Source: JAAYJG01 sp964450305
GTDB lineage: Bacteria; Bacillota; Clostridia; DSM-8532
Length of the DNA: 64,000 nt
NCBI GenBank assembly: GCA_964450305.1
Contig: CAYVFB010000008.1
Span: 1 to 64,000 of the forward strand
Direction: 5' to 3'
The position numbers were made by a program, and so were the translations under genes. Below are positions 36,009 through 45,599 of the stretch, piece by piece; positions within the stretch are counted from its first letter, which is position 1; each line of letters starts with the position of its first letter. The notes under the pieces are model-generated. The model searched no databases and was not told the origin of the DNA. It saw only the letters and a list, made by a program, of their open reading frames with translations.

Positions 36009-37610
36009 ATGAATATGTACAAGCTCATGATCGTGGACGATGAACAGATTGTCATTGACGCTATCACACATATTATCAATAAAAACATCAAGAATGTTAC
36101 GGTTGTCGCAACTGCGAGAAATGGCCGCGAAGCCATTGAAAAAGCGAAGGCCAACCATCCGGAAATCATTCTGATGGATATACGTATGCCGGGGATTAAC
36201 GGGATTGATGCCATCACTGAAATCAAGCGGATTTATCCAGACATCCGCTTTGCCATCATATCGGCTTACGAACAGTTTGAATTTGCCAAGCAGGCCATGG
36301 AACTGGGTGTGGAGCATTATATTCTGAAGCCTGTGAACAGGACGGTATTAATTGAAACCATTTTAAAGATGATAAGCCTCATTCACGAGCAGGAGGAGAA
36401 GAAAAAGCGGGAGCTGGAAACCATCGAAAAGCTGGAAAAGGTGGTTCCCTACCTGGAGCAGGGCTTTATTTACTCCATTTTAATGAATGCCGAATTTGAC
36501 GAAGAGCTGCTGAAGTACATGGAGATTCTGAATATGAATCAAACCGGCGGCTACATCCTGATCATGCAGTTTGGAGACGGAGAAAAAGCCGAAGCACTTT
36601 CAAACAGGATTGGATCGAGCATCATCGGCCAGGAGAATTACCCTTATCTGAGAGATATCTTTAAATTCAAGTGCAAGTGTATTGTCGGGCCTGTACTGAT
36701 CAATAAAATTATCGTATACATTTCCAGCGACCGGTTTAAGAACGAATATGAGTTCCGGTTGCAGACCATCGCCCTCGCTGAGGATATCCTCAAAAGCGTA
36801 CAAAAGAAAATGAATATGGAATGCTTTATCGGAATTGGCAGCTGTAAGAAAAATGCAGATATTATCATCTCGTACAGCGAGGCTGCCAAAGCGCTTAGAA
36901 TGAACCGGGGCGAGCCAATTTCCCACATTTTGGACGTCTGTGGGGAAGAGGAGAAATACATGCATGACATGCATGCCGCCGCAAATATGGTTGCCAAGAT
37001 AGAGATGGGAAATGAAGAAGGCGCGGCTGCGGCTTTTTCAAAGATTGCCGACAGACTGAACCATTTTGAAGGATTAACCTTTGAACAAATGCGGTCTTTT
37101 CTGATAGAATATATGGTGATGGTACACAGAAAGGCCATGGAGGCAGGTGTGAGTGAAGATTCCTTCCTGAAGTATGATGATTATATCCAGGAGATGCTGT
37201 ATATCGAAAACATAGAAAAGCTAACCTCCTGGTGTATGAACCGAATCAAATATATCACCCGAAAGGTCCAGACTGAAAAATCCGAAAAGGGAAATTGTAT
37301 CATTGATCGTGCCAGAAACTATATCCGGGAGAATTTTAAAGAAGAGATCACTTTGGAGGAGCTTTCCAAGACGCTGAACATCAGCCCGCAGTATTTCAGC
37401 AGACTGTTCAAGGAAGAGACGGGGTATAATTTCATCGAGTATCTTACATTTATACGTATTGAACACAGTAAGCAACTGATGCAATCCACAGATATGACCA
37501 TCAAGGAGATATGCTTCAGTGTCGGATACGGAGATCCGAACTATTTCAGCCGGTTGTTCAAAAAAAATACAGGGCTGTCTCCAACCACCTATACAAATTT
37601 GAACAGGTAA
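36009..37610 (+). CDS. response regulator with AraC-type DNA-binding domain (YesN-like)
   Basis: A 533-residue regulator. Receiver domain residues 1-122: acidic pair in MIVDDEQ, phospho-acceptor Asp57 in LMDIRMPG, Lys in YILKPVN. A long linker (about 130-420) follows, then two AraC helix-turn-helix motifs at 430-533 (LEELSKTLNISPQYFSRLFKEETG and MTIKEICFSVGYGDPNYFSRLFKK). It likely activates the sugar importer operon upstream. It follows the kinase by 56 bases. Confidence 0.94.
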   Translation: MNMYKLMIVDDEQIVIDAITHIINKNIKNVTVVATARNGREAIEKAKANHPEIILMDIRMPGINGIDAITEIKRIYPDIRFAIISAYEQFEFAKQAMELGVEHYILKPVNRTVLIETILKMISLIHEQEEKKKRELETIEKLEKVVPYLEQGFIYSILMNAEFDEELLKYMEILNMNQTGGYILIMQFGDGEKAEALSNRIGSSIIGQENYPYLRDIFKFKCKCIVGPVLINKIIVYISSDRFKNEYEFRLQTIALAEDILKSVQKKMNMECFIGIGSCKKNADIIISYSEAAKALRMNRGEPISHILDVCGEEEKYMHDMHAAANMVAKIEMGNEEGAAAAFSKIADRLNHFEGLTFEQMRSFLIEYMVMVHRKAMEAGVSEDSFLKYDDYIQEMLYIENIEKLTSWCMNRIKYITRKVQTEKSEKGNCIIDRARNYIRENFKEEITLEELSKTLNISPQYFSRLFKEETGYNFIEYLTFIRIEHSKQLMQSTDMTIKEICFSVGYGDPNYFSRLFKKNTGLSPTTYTNLNR

Positions 37611-37626
37611 AAAAGGAGGACAGAGA

Positions 37627-38691
37627 ATGAAGAAAACCCTGAAAAAACTGTTGTTTCTCGTTACGGGGCTTCTGGTTGCCGTGAATTTGTGCTCCTGTGG
37701 GGATGGAAATGAAAACAGAAAATCAGACGACGAGGATAAGATTGTCATCGGCATGGTGATTGACGGTCTTGTCATTGAAAGATGGCAAAAGGATCGGGAT
37801 ATATTTGTTTCCAAGGCCAGAGAACTGGGGGCGGAAGTGATCGTTCGCAATGCCAATGAGGATACTGACAGACAGGTTGAATTGATCTATGAAATCATCG
37901 AGGAGGGCATTGATTGTCTGGTCATCATTCCCTATGACAAGGATGGGTTGAGCCAATGTGTGAAAGCCGCAAAGAAGAAAGGCATCCCGGTCATATCCTA
38001 TGACAGGTTGATCCGAAATGCGGATGTGGATGCCTATATTGCCTTCGACAGCGTCAAGGTGGGCCAGCTGATGGCAGGTGCATTGTATGAAAAGGTGCCG
38101 GAAGGCAACTATATCATCATCAATGGTTCCCAGAAGGACAATAACAGCTACCTGTTCAACAGCGGCTTTAAAATAGCCCTTCAGGAAGGGCTCGACAGCG
38201 GAGATATCAGCATCCTCGACGAGACCTGGTCTGAAGACTGGCGTGAAGAGGAAGCCTATAATACAGTGGGCAAGGCAATTCAAGCCGGGCAGGAGATACA
38301 TGCGGTGATCGGCGCGAACGATCGGCTGGCTGAGGGGGCGATCAAGGTTTTGTCTGAAAACAGGCTGCTAAACAAGGTTGTCGTGGTGGGGCATGACGCC
38401 GAGCTGTCAGCCTGCCAGCGGATTGTAGAGGGCACACAGCTGGCTACGGTCTACAAGCCCATCAAGGTTCTGGCCGAGGGGGCTGCGGAATTGGCGGTAA
38501 ATATGGTAAAGGGTAAAAAAATAGAATATACCCATACCATCGACGATGGAAAGTTTCCTGTTCACACCATACAATATGATCCCATTTTGGTAACGAAGGA
38601 AAATATGGTAGAAACGGTCATCAAGGGCGGCTTTCATACGATGGAAGAGGTTTACCGGAACATTCCCAAAAGCGAATGGCCGGAAAAATAA
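37627..38691 (+). CDS. second sugar-binding lipoprotein of the module
   Basis: A 354-residue lipoprotein (lipobox around NLCSC, Cys23) of the XylF-like Peripla_BP_4 family: IGMVIDGLVIERWQKDRDIF, VIIPYDKDGLSQCVKAAKKKG, VISYDRLIRNADVDAYIAFD, IGANDRLAEGAIKVL, VVGHDAELSACQRI. It starts 17 bases after the regulator gene, so it is translated with the sensing genes, not with the importer. It may feed sugar to the anchored sensor or bind a different sugar. Confidence 0.9.
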   Translation: MKKTLKKLLFLVTGLLVAVNLCSCGDGNENRKSDDEDKIVIGMVIDGLVIERWQKDRDIFVSKARELGAEVIVRNANEDTDRQVELIYEIIEEGIDCLVIIPYDKDGLSQCVKAAKKKGIPVISYDRLIRNADVDAYIAFDSVKVGQLMAGALYEKVPEGNYIIINGSQKDNNSYLFNSGFKIALQEGLDSGDISILDETWSEDWREEEAYNTVGKAIQAGQEIHAVIGANDRLAEGAIKVLSENRLLNKVVVVGHDAELSACQRIVEGTQLATVYKPIKVLAEGAAELAVNMVKGKKIEYTHTIDDGKFPVHTIQYDPILVTKENMVETVIKGGFHTMEEVYRNIPKSEWPEK

Positions 38692-38865
38692 CAGGATATT
38701 TTTGAACTCAGATGTGCAGCTTGATGACATTTTGTAAACGGCATTTATAAAACCAGCTTTATAGAATCATGCGGGATGGGGTAAGATTCTCCCGAAAGCG
38801 TTTTGCTGTGTGCGAAACACAGTTGAATCTCTTCTGCAAAAGGATGTAGTTCTTGTTGTTTGGAG

Positions 38866-39417
38866 GTGGCGGTCATTCCAGCTGGGATAAAGGATGGTTT
38901 TCATAAAAAGTGGCTCAAATTCCGTAAGGAAGCTATGGTCATCGGTATTATCCTGTTATTGATGTTGCTGACATTATGGGGATGGTATCTGAAAACCAAT
39001 CAAGTAGAGGTGTTTGAGGCCGGAGGGCTGAATGAAAAGCAGGAACAGCAAACAAGCCGTGTTGCACCAGCCAGTAGCCCGGATAGCTCCAAAACAGATT
39101 TATCAAATGCTTCTGCAAAAGATCAGCCGCAGCAGGCTAAAAATGTAACGGATCAAAAACCGGAATCTGATTCCGTCGAAGAAGTCAGGAGCGGCCTGGC
39201 AGGAGTCCAGGATAAAATCAATATCAACCTTGCTTCAGCGCAAGAGCTTGTTGCGCTCAATGGCATCGGAGAAGTAAAGGCAAAGGCAATCGTTGCCTAC
39301 CGCGAGCAAAACGGTGCATTTGAAAGGATTGACCAAATTCAGGATGTGAAGGGAATCGGGGAAGCCACCTATAATAAAATCAAGGATTGGATTACTGTAA
39401 GCACTGAGCCACCGTGA
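38866..39417 (+). CDS. ComEA-like helix-hairpin-helix protein
   Basis: About 183 residues: one N-terminal membrane helix (MVIGIILLLMLLTLWGW), a Ser/Gln/Lys-rich linker, and two C-terminal helix-hairpin-helix motifs, ININLASAQELVALNGIGEVKAKAIVAYRE and IQDVKGIGEATYNKIK. This fits ComEA, which binds incoming DNA at the outside of the membrane in competence. The SLBB domain often found in ComEA is absent. The start is unclear: TTG 38860 and GTG 38866 overlap the GGAGG at 38862-38866, while ATT 38875 has ideal spacing. Confidence 0.82.
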   Translation: MAVIPAGIKDGFHKKWLKFRKEAMVIGIILLLMLLTLWGWYLKTNQVEVFEAGGLNEKQEQQTSRVAPASSPDSSKTDLSNASAKDQPQQAKNVTDQKPESDSVEEVRSGLAGVQDKININLASAQELVALNGIGEVKAKAIVAYREQNGAFERIDQIQDVKGIGEATYNKIKDWITVSTEPP

Positions 39418-39434
39418 TAAACTGAAATAAGGCT

Positions 39435-39462
39435 TTTATAATTTGCAAAAACGATCTATAAT
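39435..39462 (+). promoter_or_regulatory. thrS promoter
   Basis: TTTATA (39435-39440), a 16-base spacer and TATAAT (39457-39462), 40 bases before the thrS start. No T-box leader fits in the space. Confidence 0.6.
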
Positions 39463-39501
39463 GGTTCATTGGAGTGGATAAAGCTACAAGGAGATGTCGA
39501 T

Positions 39502-41439
39502 ATGATAAAAATTACGTTAAAGGACGGAAGCTGGAAAGAAATCAACAGAGGGTCAACGGTTCTTGAAGCCGCTGAAGGAATCAGCGCAGGCCTTGCCAGA
39601 AATGCGACCGCAGGTGAAGTGAACGGAAAAACAGTGGACTTGCGGTTTGTACTGAATGAAGATTGCGGTCTGAATATCCTCACCTTCGAGGATCAGGCGG
39701 GCAAGCAGGCCTATTGGCACACAACCTCCCACATTATGGCACATGCGGTGAAGCGGTTGTTTCCCGAGATAAAGCTGGCCATCGGGCCTTCCATTGAAAG
39801 TGGTTTTTATTACGACTTTGATGTTGAAAAGCCATTTTCTCCGGAGCAACTGGAGAAAATTGAAAAGGAAATGAACAACATTATCAAAGAAGACCTGCCA
39901 CTCGAGCGTTTTACGCTAAGCCGTGAAGAAGCATTGAAGATGGTAGAGGGTGAAGGTGAAATCTATAAGGCCGAGCTCATTCGCGAGCTTCCGGAAGATG
40001 CGGTCATCAGCTTCTACCGCCAGGGTGATTTTACTGACCTGTGCGCAGGGCCTCATCTGATGAGCACCGGGAAAGTAAAGGCTTTCAAGCTTGTAAACCT
40101 GGCTGGTGCCTACTGGCGGGGGAATGAAAAGAATAAAATGCTGCAAAGGGTCTATGGCGTCAGCTTCCCAAAGAAGAGCATGCTCGATGAGCATCTGGAA
40201 AGGCTGGAGGAAGCCAAGAAACGCGATCATAACAAGCTGGGGCGCGAATTGCAGCTGTTCATGACCTCCGAGCCCATTGGTCAGGGGCTGCCGCTTTTAA
40301 TGCCCAAGGGTGCAAAGGTGATTCAGGTTCTGCAGCGATTTATCGAGGATGAGGAGGAGCGCAGGGGTTATGTCCTCACAAAAACCCCAATGATGGCAAA
40401 GAGCGAGCTGTATAAAATTTCAGGCCATTGGCAGCATTATAAGGACAGCATGTTTGTGCTGGGCGACGAGGAGAAGGACGAGGAAGTTTTGTGCTTAAGG
40501 CCCATGACCTGCCCGTTCCAGTTCATGATCTACAATGCCAGCCTGCACAGCTACAGGGATTTGCCGGTGAGAATGGCTGAAACCTCCACGCTTTTCAGAA
40601 ATGAAGCTTCCGGTGAAATGCATGGGCTTATCCGTGTGCGCCAGTTTACCATATCTGAAGGCCATTTAGTTGTTACGCCCGACCAGCTGGAAGAAGAGTT
40701 CAAGGGTGTTCTGGATCTCATCAATTATGTACTGGATATTTTGGGCATCAAAGAAGATATAACCTACCGGTTTTCCAAATGGGATCCCAACAACAGGGAA
40801 AAATATATCGACAACCCGGAAGCCTGGGAGGATACTCAGAATAAAATGAAAAACATTCTGGATCATTTGGGTCTGGACTATAAGGAAGCCGAAGATGAAG
40901 CTGCTTTTTACGGGCCAAAGCTGGATATCCAGTTCAGAAACGTTCATGGCAAGGAAGACACGATGATAACCGTACAGATAGACTTCTCCCTGCCCGACAG
41001 GTTTGATATGACCTTTATCGACAAGGACAATCAAAAGAAGAGGCCCTATGTCATTCATCGCACTTCCATCGGTTGCTACGAGCGTACACTGGCCATGCTC
41101 ATAGAAAAATACGCTGGTGCGTTCCCCACCTGGATGGCGCCCGTTCAGGTAAAGCTCCTGCCCATTATCGACAAACAGCAAGCCTATGCCGCTATGGTGG
41201 CCAATCAGCTGAAGAAGCTGGGTGTCCGGGTTGAAGTTGATACCCGCAATGAAAAAATCGGGTACAAGATCCGTGAAGCACAGCTGGAAAAAATACCATA
41301 CATGCTGGTCATCGGTGATAAGGAAATGGAAAGCAATCAGGTTGCAGTGCGTTCCAGAAAGGAAGGCGACCTGGGCGCAATGGATGTGAACGCATTTATT
41401 GCGAAGCTTACGGAAGAAATAGAATCAAAAGCACGATAA
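39502..41439 (+). CDS. thrS: threonyl-tRNA synthetase
   Basis: Charges tRNA-Thr. The 645-residue protein has the TGS domain (1-62), the editing domain with HTTSHIMAHAV and the Cys/His pair in DLCAGPHL, the class II catalytic core with RPMTCPFQF and FRNEASGEMHGLIRVRQFT, the zinc ligands of that core, and a C-terminal anticodon-binding domain from VQVKLLPI. AAGGAG at 39488-39493 fixes the ATG at 39502. Unlike many Firmicutes thrS genes it has no T-box riboswitch upstream: only 84 bases separate it from the previous stop. Confidence 0.97.
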   Translation: MIKITLKDGSWKEINRGSTVLEAAEGISAGLARNATAGEVNGKTVDLRFVLNEDCGLNILTFEDQAGKQAYWHTTSHIMAHAVKRLFPEIKLAIGPSIESGFYYDFDVEKPFSPEQLEKIEKEMNNIIKEDLPLERFTLSREEALKMVEGEGEIYKAELIRELPEDAVISFYRQGDFTDLCAGPHLMSTGKVKAFKLVNLAGAYWRGNEKNKMLQRVYGVSFPKKSMLDEHLERLEEAKKRDHNKLGRELQLFMTSEPIGQGLPLLMPKGAKVIQVLQRFIEDEEERRGYVLTKTPMMAKSELYKISGHWQHYKDSMFVLGDEEKDEEVLCLRPMTCPFQFMIYNASLHSYRDLPVRMAETSTLFRNEASGEMHGLIRVRQFTISEGHLVVTPDQLEEEFKGVLDLINYVLDILGIKEDITYRFSKWDPNNREKYIDNPEAWEDTQNKMKNILDHLGLDYKEAEDEAAFYGPKLDIQFRNVHGKEDTMITVQIDFSLPDRFDMTFIDKDNQKKRPYVIHRTSIGCYERTLAMLIEKYAGAFPTWMAPVQVKLLPIIDKQQAYAAMVANQLKKLGVRVEVDTRNEKIGYKIREAQLEKIPYMLVIGDKEMESNQVAVRSRKEGDLGAMDVNAFIAKLTEEIESKAR

Positions 41440-41461
41440 TCAAAACACAAGAAACACAAGA

Positions 41462-41522
41462 ACACAAGGGGACGGTTCTTCTGTGTTAATAAAATCAACA
41501 CAGAAGAACCGTCCCCTTGTGT
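41462..41522. repeat. 26-bp perfect inverted repeat (REP-like)
   Basis: Arms 41462-41487 and 41497-41522 are exact reverse complements around a nine-base loop. The core GGGGACGGTTCTTCTGTGTT and its complement are a widespread clostridial intergenic repeat. It lies between the convergent thrS and YkuS-like genes. It could serve as a bidirectional terminator, but no T-run follows. Confidence 0.9.
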
Positions 41523-41547
41523 CCCCTTATGTTCCTTGTATTCTCCC

Positions 41548-41802
41548 TCAAAGATAAGCCTGGTTAATTTGCTCAAAAATTTCTTCAGGGGTCATTCCTG
41601 TGGCATCGATCACCGGCGCGCCGGTGGCGGTATCCTGCATTCCCAGAAAGTCACTGCTCATTCCTGTCAGCACAATGGCATCATAGTCTTCATTCTGCGC
41701 CTGTGTAAAGGCATCAAATTCAACAGTCTCTACTTCATAGCCCTGGTCTTCAAGATATTCCTGAACAGGCGTCAGGCCTTTCTGAACGGCAATCTTTTTC
41801 AT
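41548..41802 (-). CDS. YkuS-like small protein (UPF0180)
   Basis: An 84-residue protein resembling YkuS: MKKIAVQKGLTPVQEYLEDQGYEV at the start and VVxTG-like IVLTGMSSDFLG in the middle, with VIDATGMTPEEIFEQI near the end. The function of the family is unknown. GGAGGG lies nine bases before the ATG. Confidence 0.8.
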   Translation of the reverse strand: MKKIAVQKGLTPVQEYLEDQGYEVETVEFDAFTQAQNEDYDAIVLTGMSSDFLGMQDTATGAPVIDATGMTPEEIFEQINQAYL

Positions 41803-41902
41803 TCCTTATTCCCTCCTGTGTGTATTCGAACTCAATCAATCATAATCATAATATGCGAAAGATCCTCACGGAGTATTCACATGCAAATTGAAAAACGAAT
41901 GG

Positions 41903-41924
41903 AACACAGAAGAACCGTCCCCTT
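41903..41924. repeat. solo half-copy of the REP-like repeat
   Basis: Twenty-two bases identical to one arm of the inverted repeat at 41462-41522, without the mate. The rest of 41803-42178 contains no gene; an AGGAGG at about 42011 precedes no useful open frame. Confidence 0.85.
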
Positions 41925-42178
41925 CTGCTCCACTGGGTTGTCTTCAAAAAAGTCGAGCATTTTTTGGTGTTGATTTATATAATTCAGATCTGGGCTATAC
42001 GAATACTAAGGAGGAAACGTCAGTTATAGTTAAAGTGTATCATCAAACTTTTTAGTTTTCCTACCGTTATATCTGGCATGGATTGCCTTTTGGTTGTATA
42101 CTAGTGTTATGTAAAGAACAAATGTTTCAAAGCCTATCAGCGAATAGAGTGGAAGTTATAATAAGGAGTACGAACAAT

Positions 42179-43699
42179 ATGAGAACCTATCAAAAAACCT
42201 TCATTCCAATCATCGTAGCAGTTCTACTACTTTTCAACGCAGGCTGCAAATCAAAAAAAACCGTCATCGACAGCCTGGATGTTCCGCAGCTTGAACATAC
42301 AACCATCACCCTGTGCTTTCAGGGAAAAGAGCCCGAAGGCATGACGGAGGTACTTGCGGAGGCTGAAAAGCGTGCTGTTTCCGAGTTAAACGTCAGCTTT
42401 GACTTTCAGTTCTTTTACATGGTGACCGAGCAATACTTCAGCCAGGTTGCAAGCCTTATTTCGTCCGGGCAAGGCTGTGACGCTTTCATGGTGACCGACG
42501 ATCAAAAATCCACACTCAAGGCTTTTGTTGAAAATGGTGTCGCGGCGGATATCACCGACCTGTTTGCAAAATATGCTCCGCAGATTTATTCGCAGCTGGA
42601 TGACCGGGCAAAAAATTTCGCCAGAGTGGATGATCGCTTTTATGCCGTTCCAAGGCTGTTTCCCCTGCCTTCACGCCTGGGAATCACCGTCCGTAGTGAC
42701 CTGTTGAAAAAATATGACACCGCTTCCATCAGTAATTATGACGAACTGGAAGCATTTCTTGCAAAAATCAAGAAAAATGAACCCGAATTGTATCCTCTGA
42801 CCACATATAATACTTCCATTGGGGTTTTTGCCCAGGCTTATGGGTATGTCATACTGGATTACGAGGCCGGTCTGGTGTACAAGTGGGACGACAAAAATAT
42901 GGTGATTTCAGCATGGGAACAGACCCCTGAATATCTTGAAGCCGAAAGCCGGTATGCCTCATGGTATCAGAACGGCTATATCCTGCCCGGTCACACTGTC
43001 CAATCGGACGCGATCATGTACAAGACGGGGAAATGGGCGGCCATCCTTACCGGTATGGGCGAGTCGGTGTATTACAATATCCGAAACATGGCGGATGAAG
43101 AAAGCACCAACTACACTTATACTGAGTTCCCGTTATTCCCTGAAATGAAAGCTTCCAGAGTGTCTCCCCTGTACCTTTCCTTTGTCATCGGCAGTCAGTC
43201 CGATAACAAGGAGCGGGTTCTGATGTTCTTAGACTGGGTTCAGTCCAGTTCCCAGAATTACAGGCTGTTTCGGTACGGTTTGGAAGGCAGGGACTATATC
43301 GTTACGAAGGACAGTATATCCTTCCCGCCGACGACAAGTTCACTGGACGATCTGTTTGTAAACTGGTATGGCGGTTCCGCGATGATGAACATGAACCTGG
43401 AAGGCCCTTACTGGATGGGGGATAGCTCCTTTAGCTTTACAAATTATTGGAAGGAAACCTGTAAAAACACGGAATATGCACCTCACAGCGGTTTCCAGCC
43501 AGATTACAGCGCCGTATACAGCTGTTTCATCACCCGAAGGTCAACCTTCGATGAAACGGTGACGAAGATGTCCCTGGGCCAATACCAGTTAAAGAATTCA
43601 GAGGATCATATCGAAAAGATGAAAAATGCCGGAACCGACGAACTGGTGAAAACTATACAAGAACAGCTTGATTCATGGAGGAAAACGAACGCACAATAA
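42179..43699 (+). CDS. extracellular solute-binding lipoprotein, family 1 (1)
   Basis: A 506-residue lipoprotein with signal peptide and lipobox FNAGC (Cys22). The body resembles the large family 1 sugar-binding proteins of the LipO/DUF3502 type (ITLCFQGKEPEGM, DAFMVTDD, AVPRLFPLPSRLGITVRSDLLKKY, VMFLDWVQSS), and the tail DELVKTIQEQLDSWRK is the typical end. The ligand is probably an oligosaccharide. No permease or ATPase for a sugar importer is nearby. TAAGGAG precedes the ATG. It overlaps no neighbour and is followed after 52 bases by a paralogue. Confidence 0.87.
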   Translation: MRTYQKTFIPIIVAVLLLFNAGCKSKKTVIDSLDVPQLEHTTITLCFQGKEPEGMTEVLAEAEKRAVSELNVSFDFQFFYMVTEQYFSQVASLISSGQGCDAFMVTDDQKSTLKAFVENGVAADITDLFAKYAPQIYSQLDDRAKNFARVDDRFYAVPRLFPLPSRLGITVRSDLLKKYDTASISNYDELEAFLAKIKKNEPELYPLTTYNTSIGVFAQAYGYVILDYEAGLVYKWDDKNMVISAWEQTPEYLEAESRYASWYQNGYILPGHTVQSDAIMYKTGKWAAILTGMGESVYYNIRNMADEESTNYTYTEFPLFPEMKASRVSPLYLSFVIGSQSDNKERVLMFLDWVQSSSQNYRLFRYGLEGRDYIVTKDSISFPPTTSSLDDLFVNWYGGSAMMNMNLEGPYWMGDSSFSFTNYWKETCKNTEYAPHSGFQPDYSAVYSCFITRRSTFDETVTKMSLGQYQLKNSEDHIEKMKNAGTDELVKTIQEQLDSWRKTNAQ

Positions 43700-43751
43700 G
43701 AGGTCATATACAGATTTTGTACCAGCCTGGCAGCAAAAAGGAGGCAAAAGA

Positions 43752-45287
43752 ATGAGGAAGACGCTTTTGGCAGTTATACTGATTACAGCCATGTTGATTA
43801 CGCCTGGCTGCAACCAGAAAAAAGAGAAGCAGGTGTCCATACCCTATGATAAACTCAAATCCGAAGCACTCGATCCTATAGAACTTGAAATATACACTCA
43901 CGGAACCATCCCCAGCGATGGAAAGAGTTCCATTGAGGCCATGCTGAAACAAATTGGCGTTGAAACAGCGGAAACGATCAATGTTCATCCAAAATTCAAC
44001 TGGGTACCCTATGAATCATACGATATAAAGATCCCGTCGATCATTGCGTCCGGAGATAAGATTGACGCATTTACCTGTTTTTCTCCCAAAGCATATGTCG
44101 ATAAGAACCTTGTCATCGATCTGTCATCCCTGTTCAAACAGCATGCACCTTTCTACTATAACGAGCTATTGAACAATGAAGTCGGAAAGGATTACCTGAA
44201 AGACAGTACCTTCGATGGTAAACTATATGCCATCCCGTATAATGGTGTGTCCAACCCCAGGGTTGGTGTTGTTGTCAAAGCCGAACTGGCACAGAAATAT
44301 GCCCAGGACGGCCTTGAAACGCTGGAGGATTACGGCGTTTTCTTAAAGAGGGTAAAAGAAAATGAATCAGGTGTAACCCCCGGGTTTGTGGATGCATTTA
44401 GTTTCTTCCAAGCCTACATGGAGGGCAATGGTTATTATGAAAACGCGGGCACCCTTCTGTATTCCAGGTGGGATCAGAACGGTGAAGGTATTTACCCGAT
44501 AGAGCAGACCCCAGAATTCATCGACGCGTTTGAACTCCTGTTGTCGTGGAAAAACAACGGGTATGTCTTAAAAAACAATCAACAACAAAGACAATATCCC
44601 ATCAGTAGTAAGTTTCTTGGTTCCATGCTGCTGCCCATGGAACATCTCAGCTTCGAGTTTACATATGCGCAGAGTTCCGATGACATCCAGTTAAGGGTTA
44701 TCCCACTTTATATTCAAAGCTTGCATTTGCTCAACACAACTCCGTGGGGGTTGGCTGTTACGGAAAGCTGCCGCAATCCTGAACGTGTGATGATGTTTTT
44801 GGAATGGCTTCACAGTTCACAGGAAAACTATGATCTGTTTATGTATGGGCAGGATGGCCTGAATTATTCTGTACAGAACGAAAACATGGTCATATCCGAG
44901 GATGGAGCCAATTCAATGTATATGTGGAAATACTTTGGAGCGGATTTTTTCAGGGATTACCGATATGAGCGGATTATCACCAATTTGGATCCCAACTTCC
45001 GGCAGGTTTATCTTGATTCCAGCTTTACGAATGTTAAAACAAACCAGGAGATAAAAGAGCAAAATCTAAAAAGAAAGGAAACCTACCAAGAGGATATCCA
45101 GAAGCTGGCTGCCGATTATCCGCAGCTCACAGGCATGATGGATGCTTATTTTAATAACTGGCAAAGGTTTATCGAGACAATAGACAGCGGTGTGTTCAGA
45201 ATCACCGTAAACGAGCTGCAGGAAATGCAAAAAGAGACGGGTATTGAAGATGTTCTGGAATTATATTTAAAAGCCATGGGTTTTTAA
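43752..45287 (+). CDS. extracellular solute-binding lipoprotein, family 1 (2)
   Basis: A 511-residue lipoprotein (lipobox ITPGC, Cys19). It parallels the previous protein block by block: DAFTCFSPKAYVDKN, YAIPYNGVSNPRVGVVVKAELAQKY, NPERVMMFLEWLHSSQENYDLFMYG, and a closing coiled coil ending in ELYLKAMGF. A tandem duplication followed by divergence is likely. AAGGAGG precedes the ATG. No transporter partner is present; a GC-rich stem-loop follows at 45419. Confidence 0.86.
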   Translation: MRKTLLAVILITAMLITPGCNQKKEKQVSIPYDKLKSEALDPIELEIYTHGTIPSDGKSSIEAMLKQIGVETAETINVHPKFNWVPYESYDIKIPSIIASGDKIDAFTCFSPKAYVDKNLVIDLSSLFKQHAPFYYNELLNNEVGKDYLKDSTFDGKLYAIPYNGVSNPRVGVVVKAELAQKYAQDGLETLEDYGVFLKRVKENESGVTPGFVDAFSFFQAYMEGNGYYENAGTLLYSRWDQNGEGIYPIEQTPEFIDAFELLLSWKNNGYVLKNNQQQRQYPISSKFLGSMLLPMEHLSFEFTYAQSSDDIQLRVIPLYIQSLHLLNTTPWGLAVTESCRNPERVMMFLEWLHSSQENYDLFMYGQDGLNYSVQNENMVISEDGANSMYMWKYFGADFFRDYRYERIITNLDPNFRQVYLDSSFTNVKTNQEIKEQNLKRKETYQEDIQKLAADYPQLTGMMDAYFNNWQRFIETIDSGVFRITVNELQEMQKETGIEDVLELYLKAMGF

Positions 45288-45418
45288 ATATCGATTTTAC
45301 CGCAGGAATACTAAGATTTCGAGTTCATGCAATAAGAACGACATAAAAAGTTAGACAAAGGTTGTTTCTAAAGTGAAAAAAGTTTATGATGAATTGTGAA
45401 GGATATATCAAATTCCGT

Positions 45419-45447
45419 AGCCCCCCACTTCAATAAGTGGGGGGGCT
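45419..45447 (+). terminator. stem-loop after the two binding lipoproteins
   Basis: AGCCCCCCACTT and AAGTGGGGGGGCT pair with a four-base loop and one bulged G. There is no long T-run. The remainder of 45288-45599 holds a 15-bp dispersed block at 45317 and nothing else clear. Confidence 0.65.
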
Positions 45448-45599
45448 TGTTCTGCTTCGGCGGAAGTACAGTTTACCACTGAAGTTATTTATGAGTTTTC
45501 CCGTATAAAATACTTGATATTCAGCCCAGCTGAATACGTTCACCCGAATCCGGCAAATGTTGTCCGGTTCGACAAACATACTTAAATGGAGGTCTTCTT

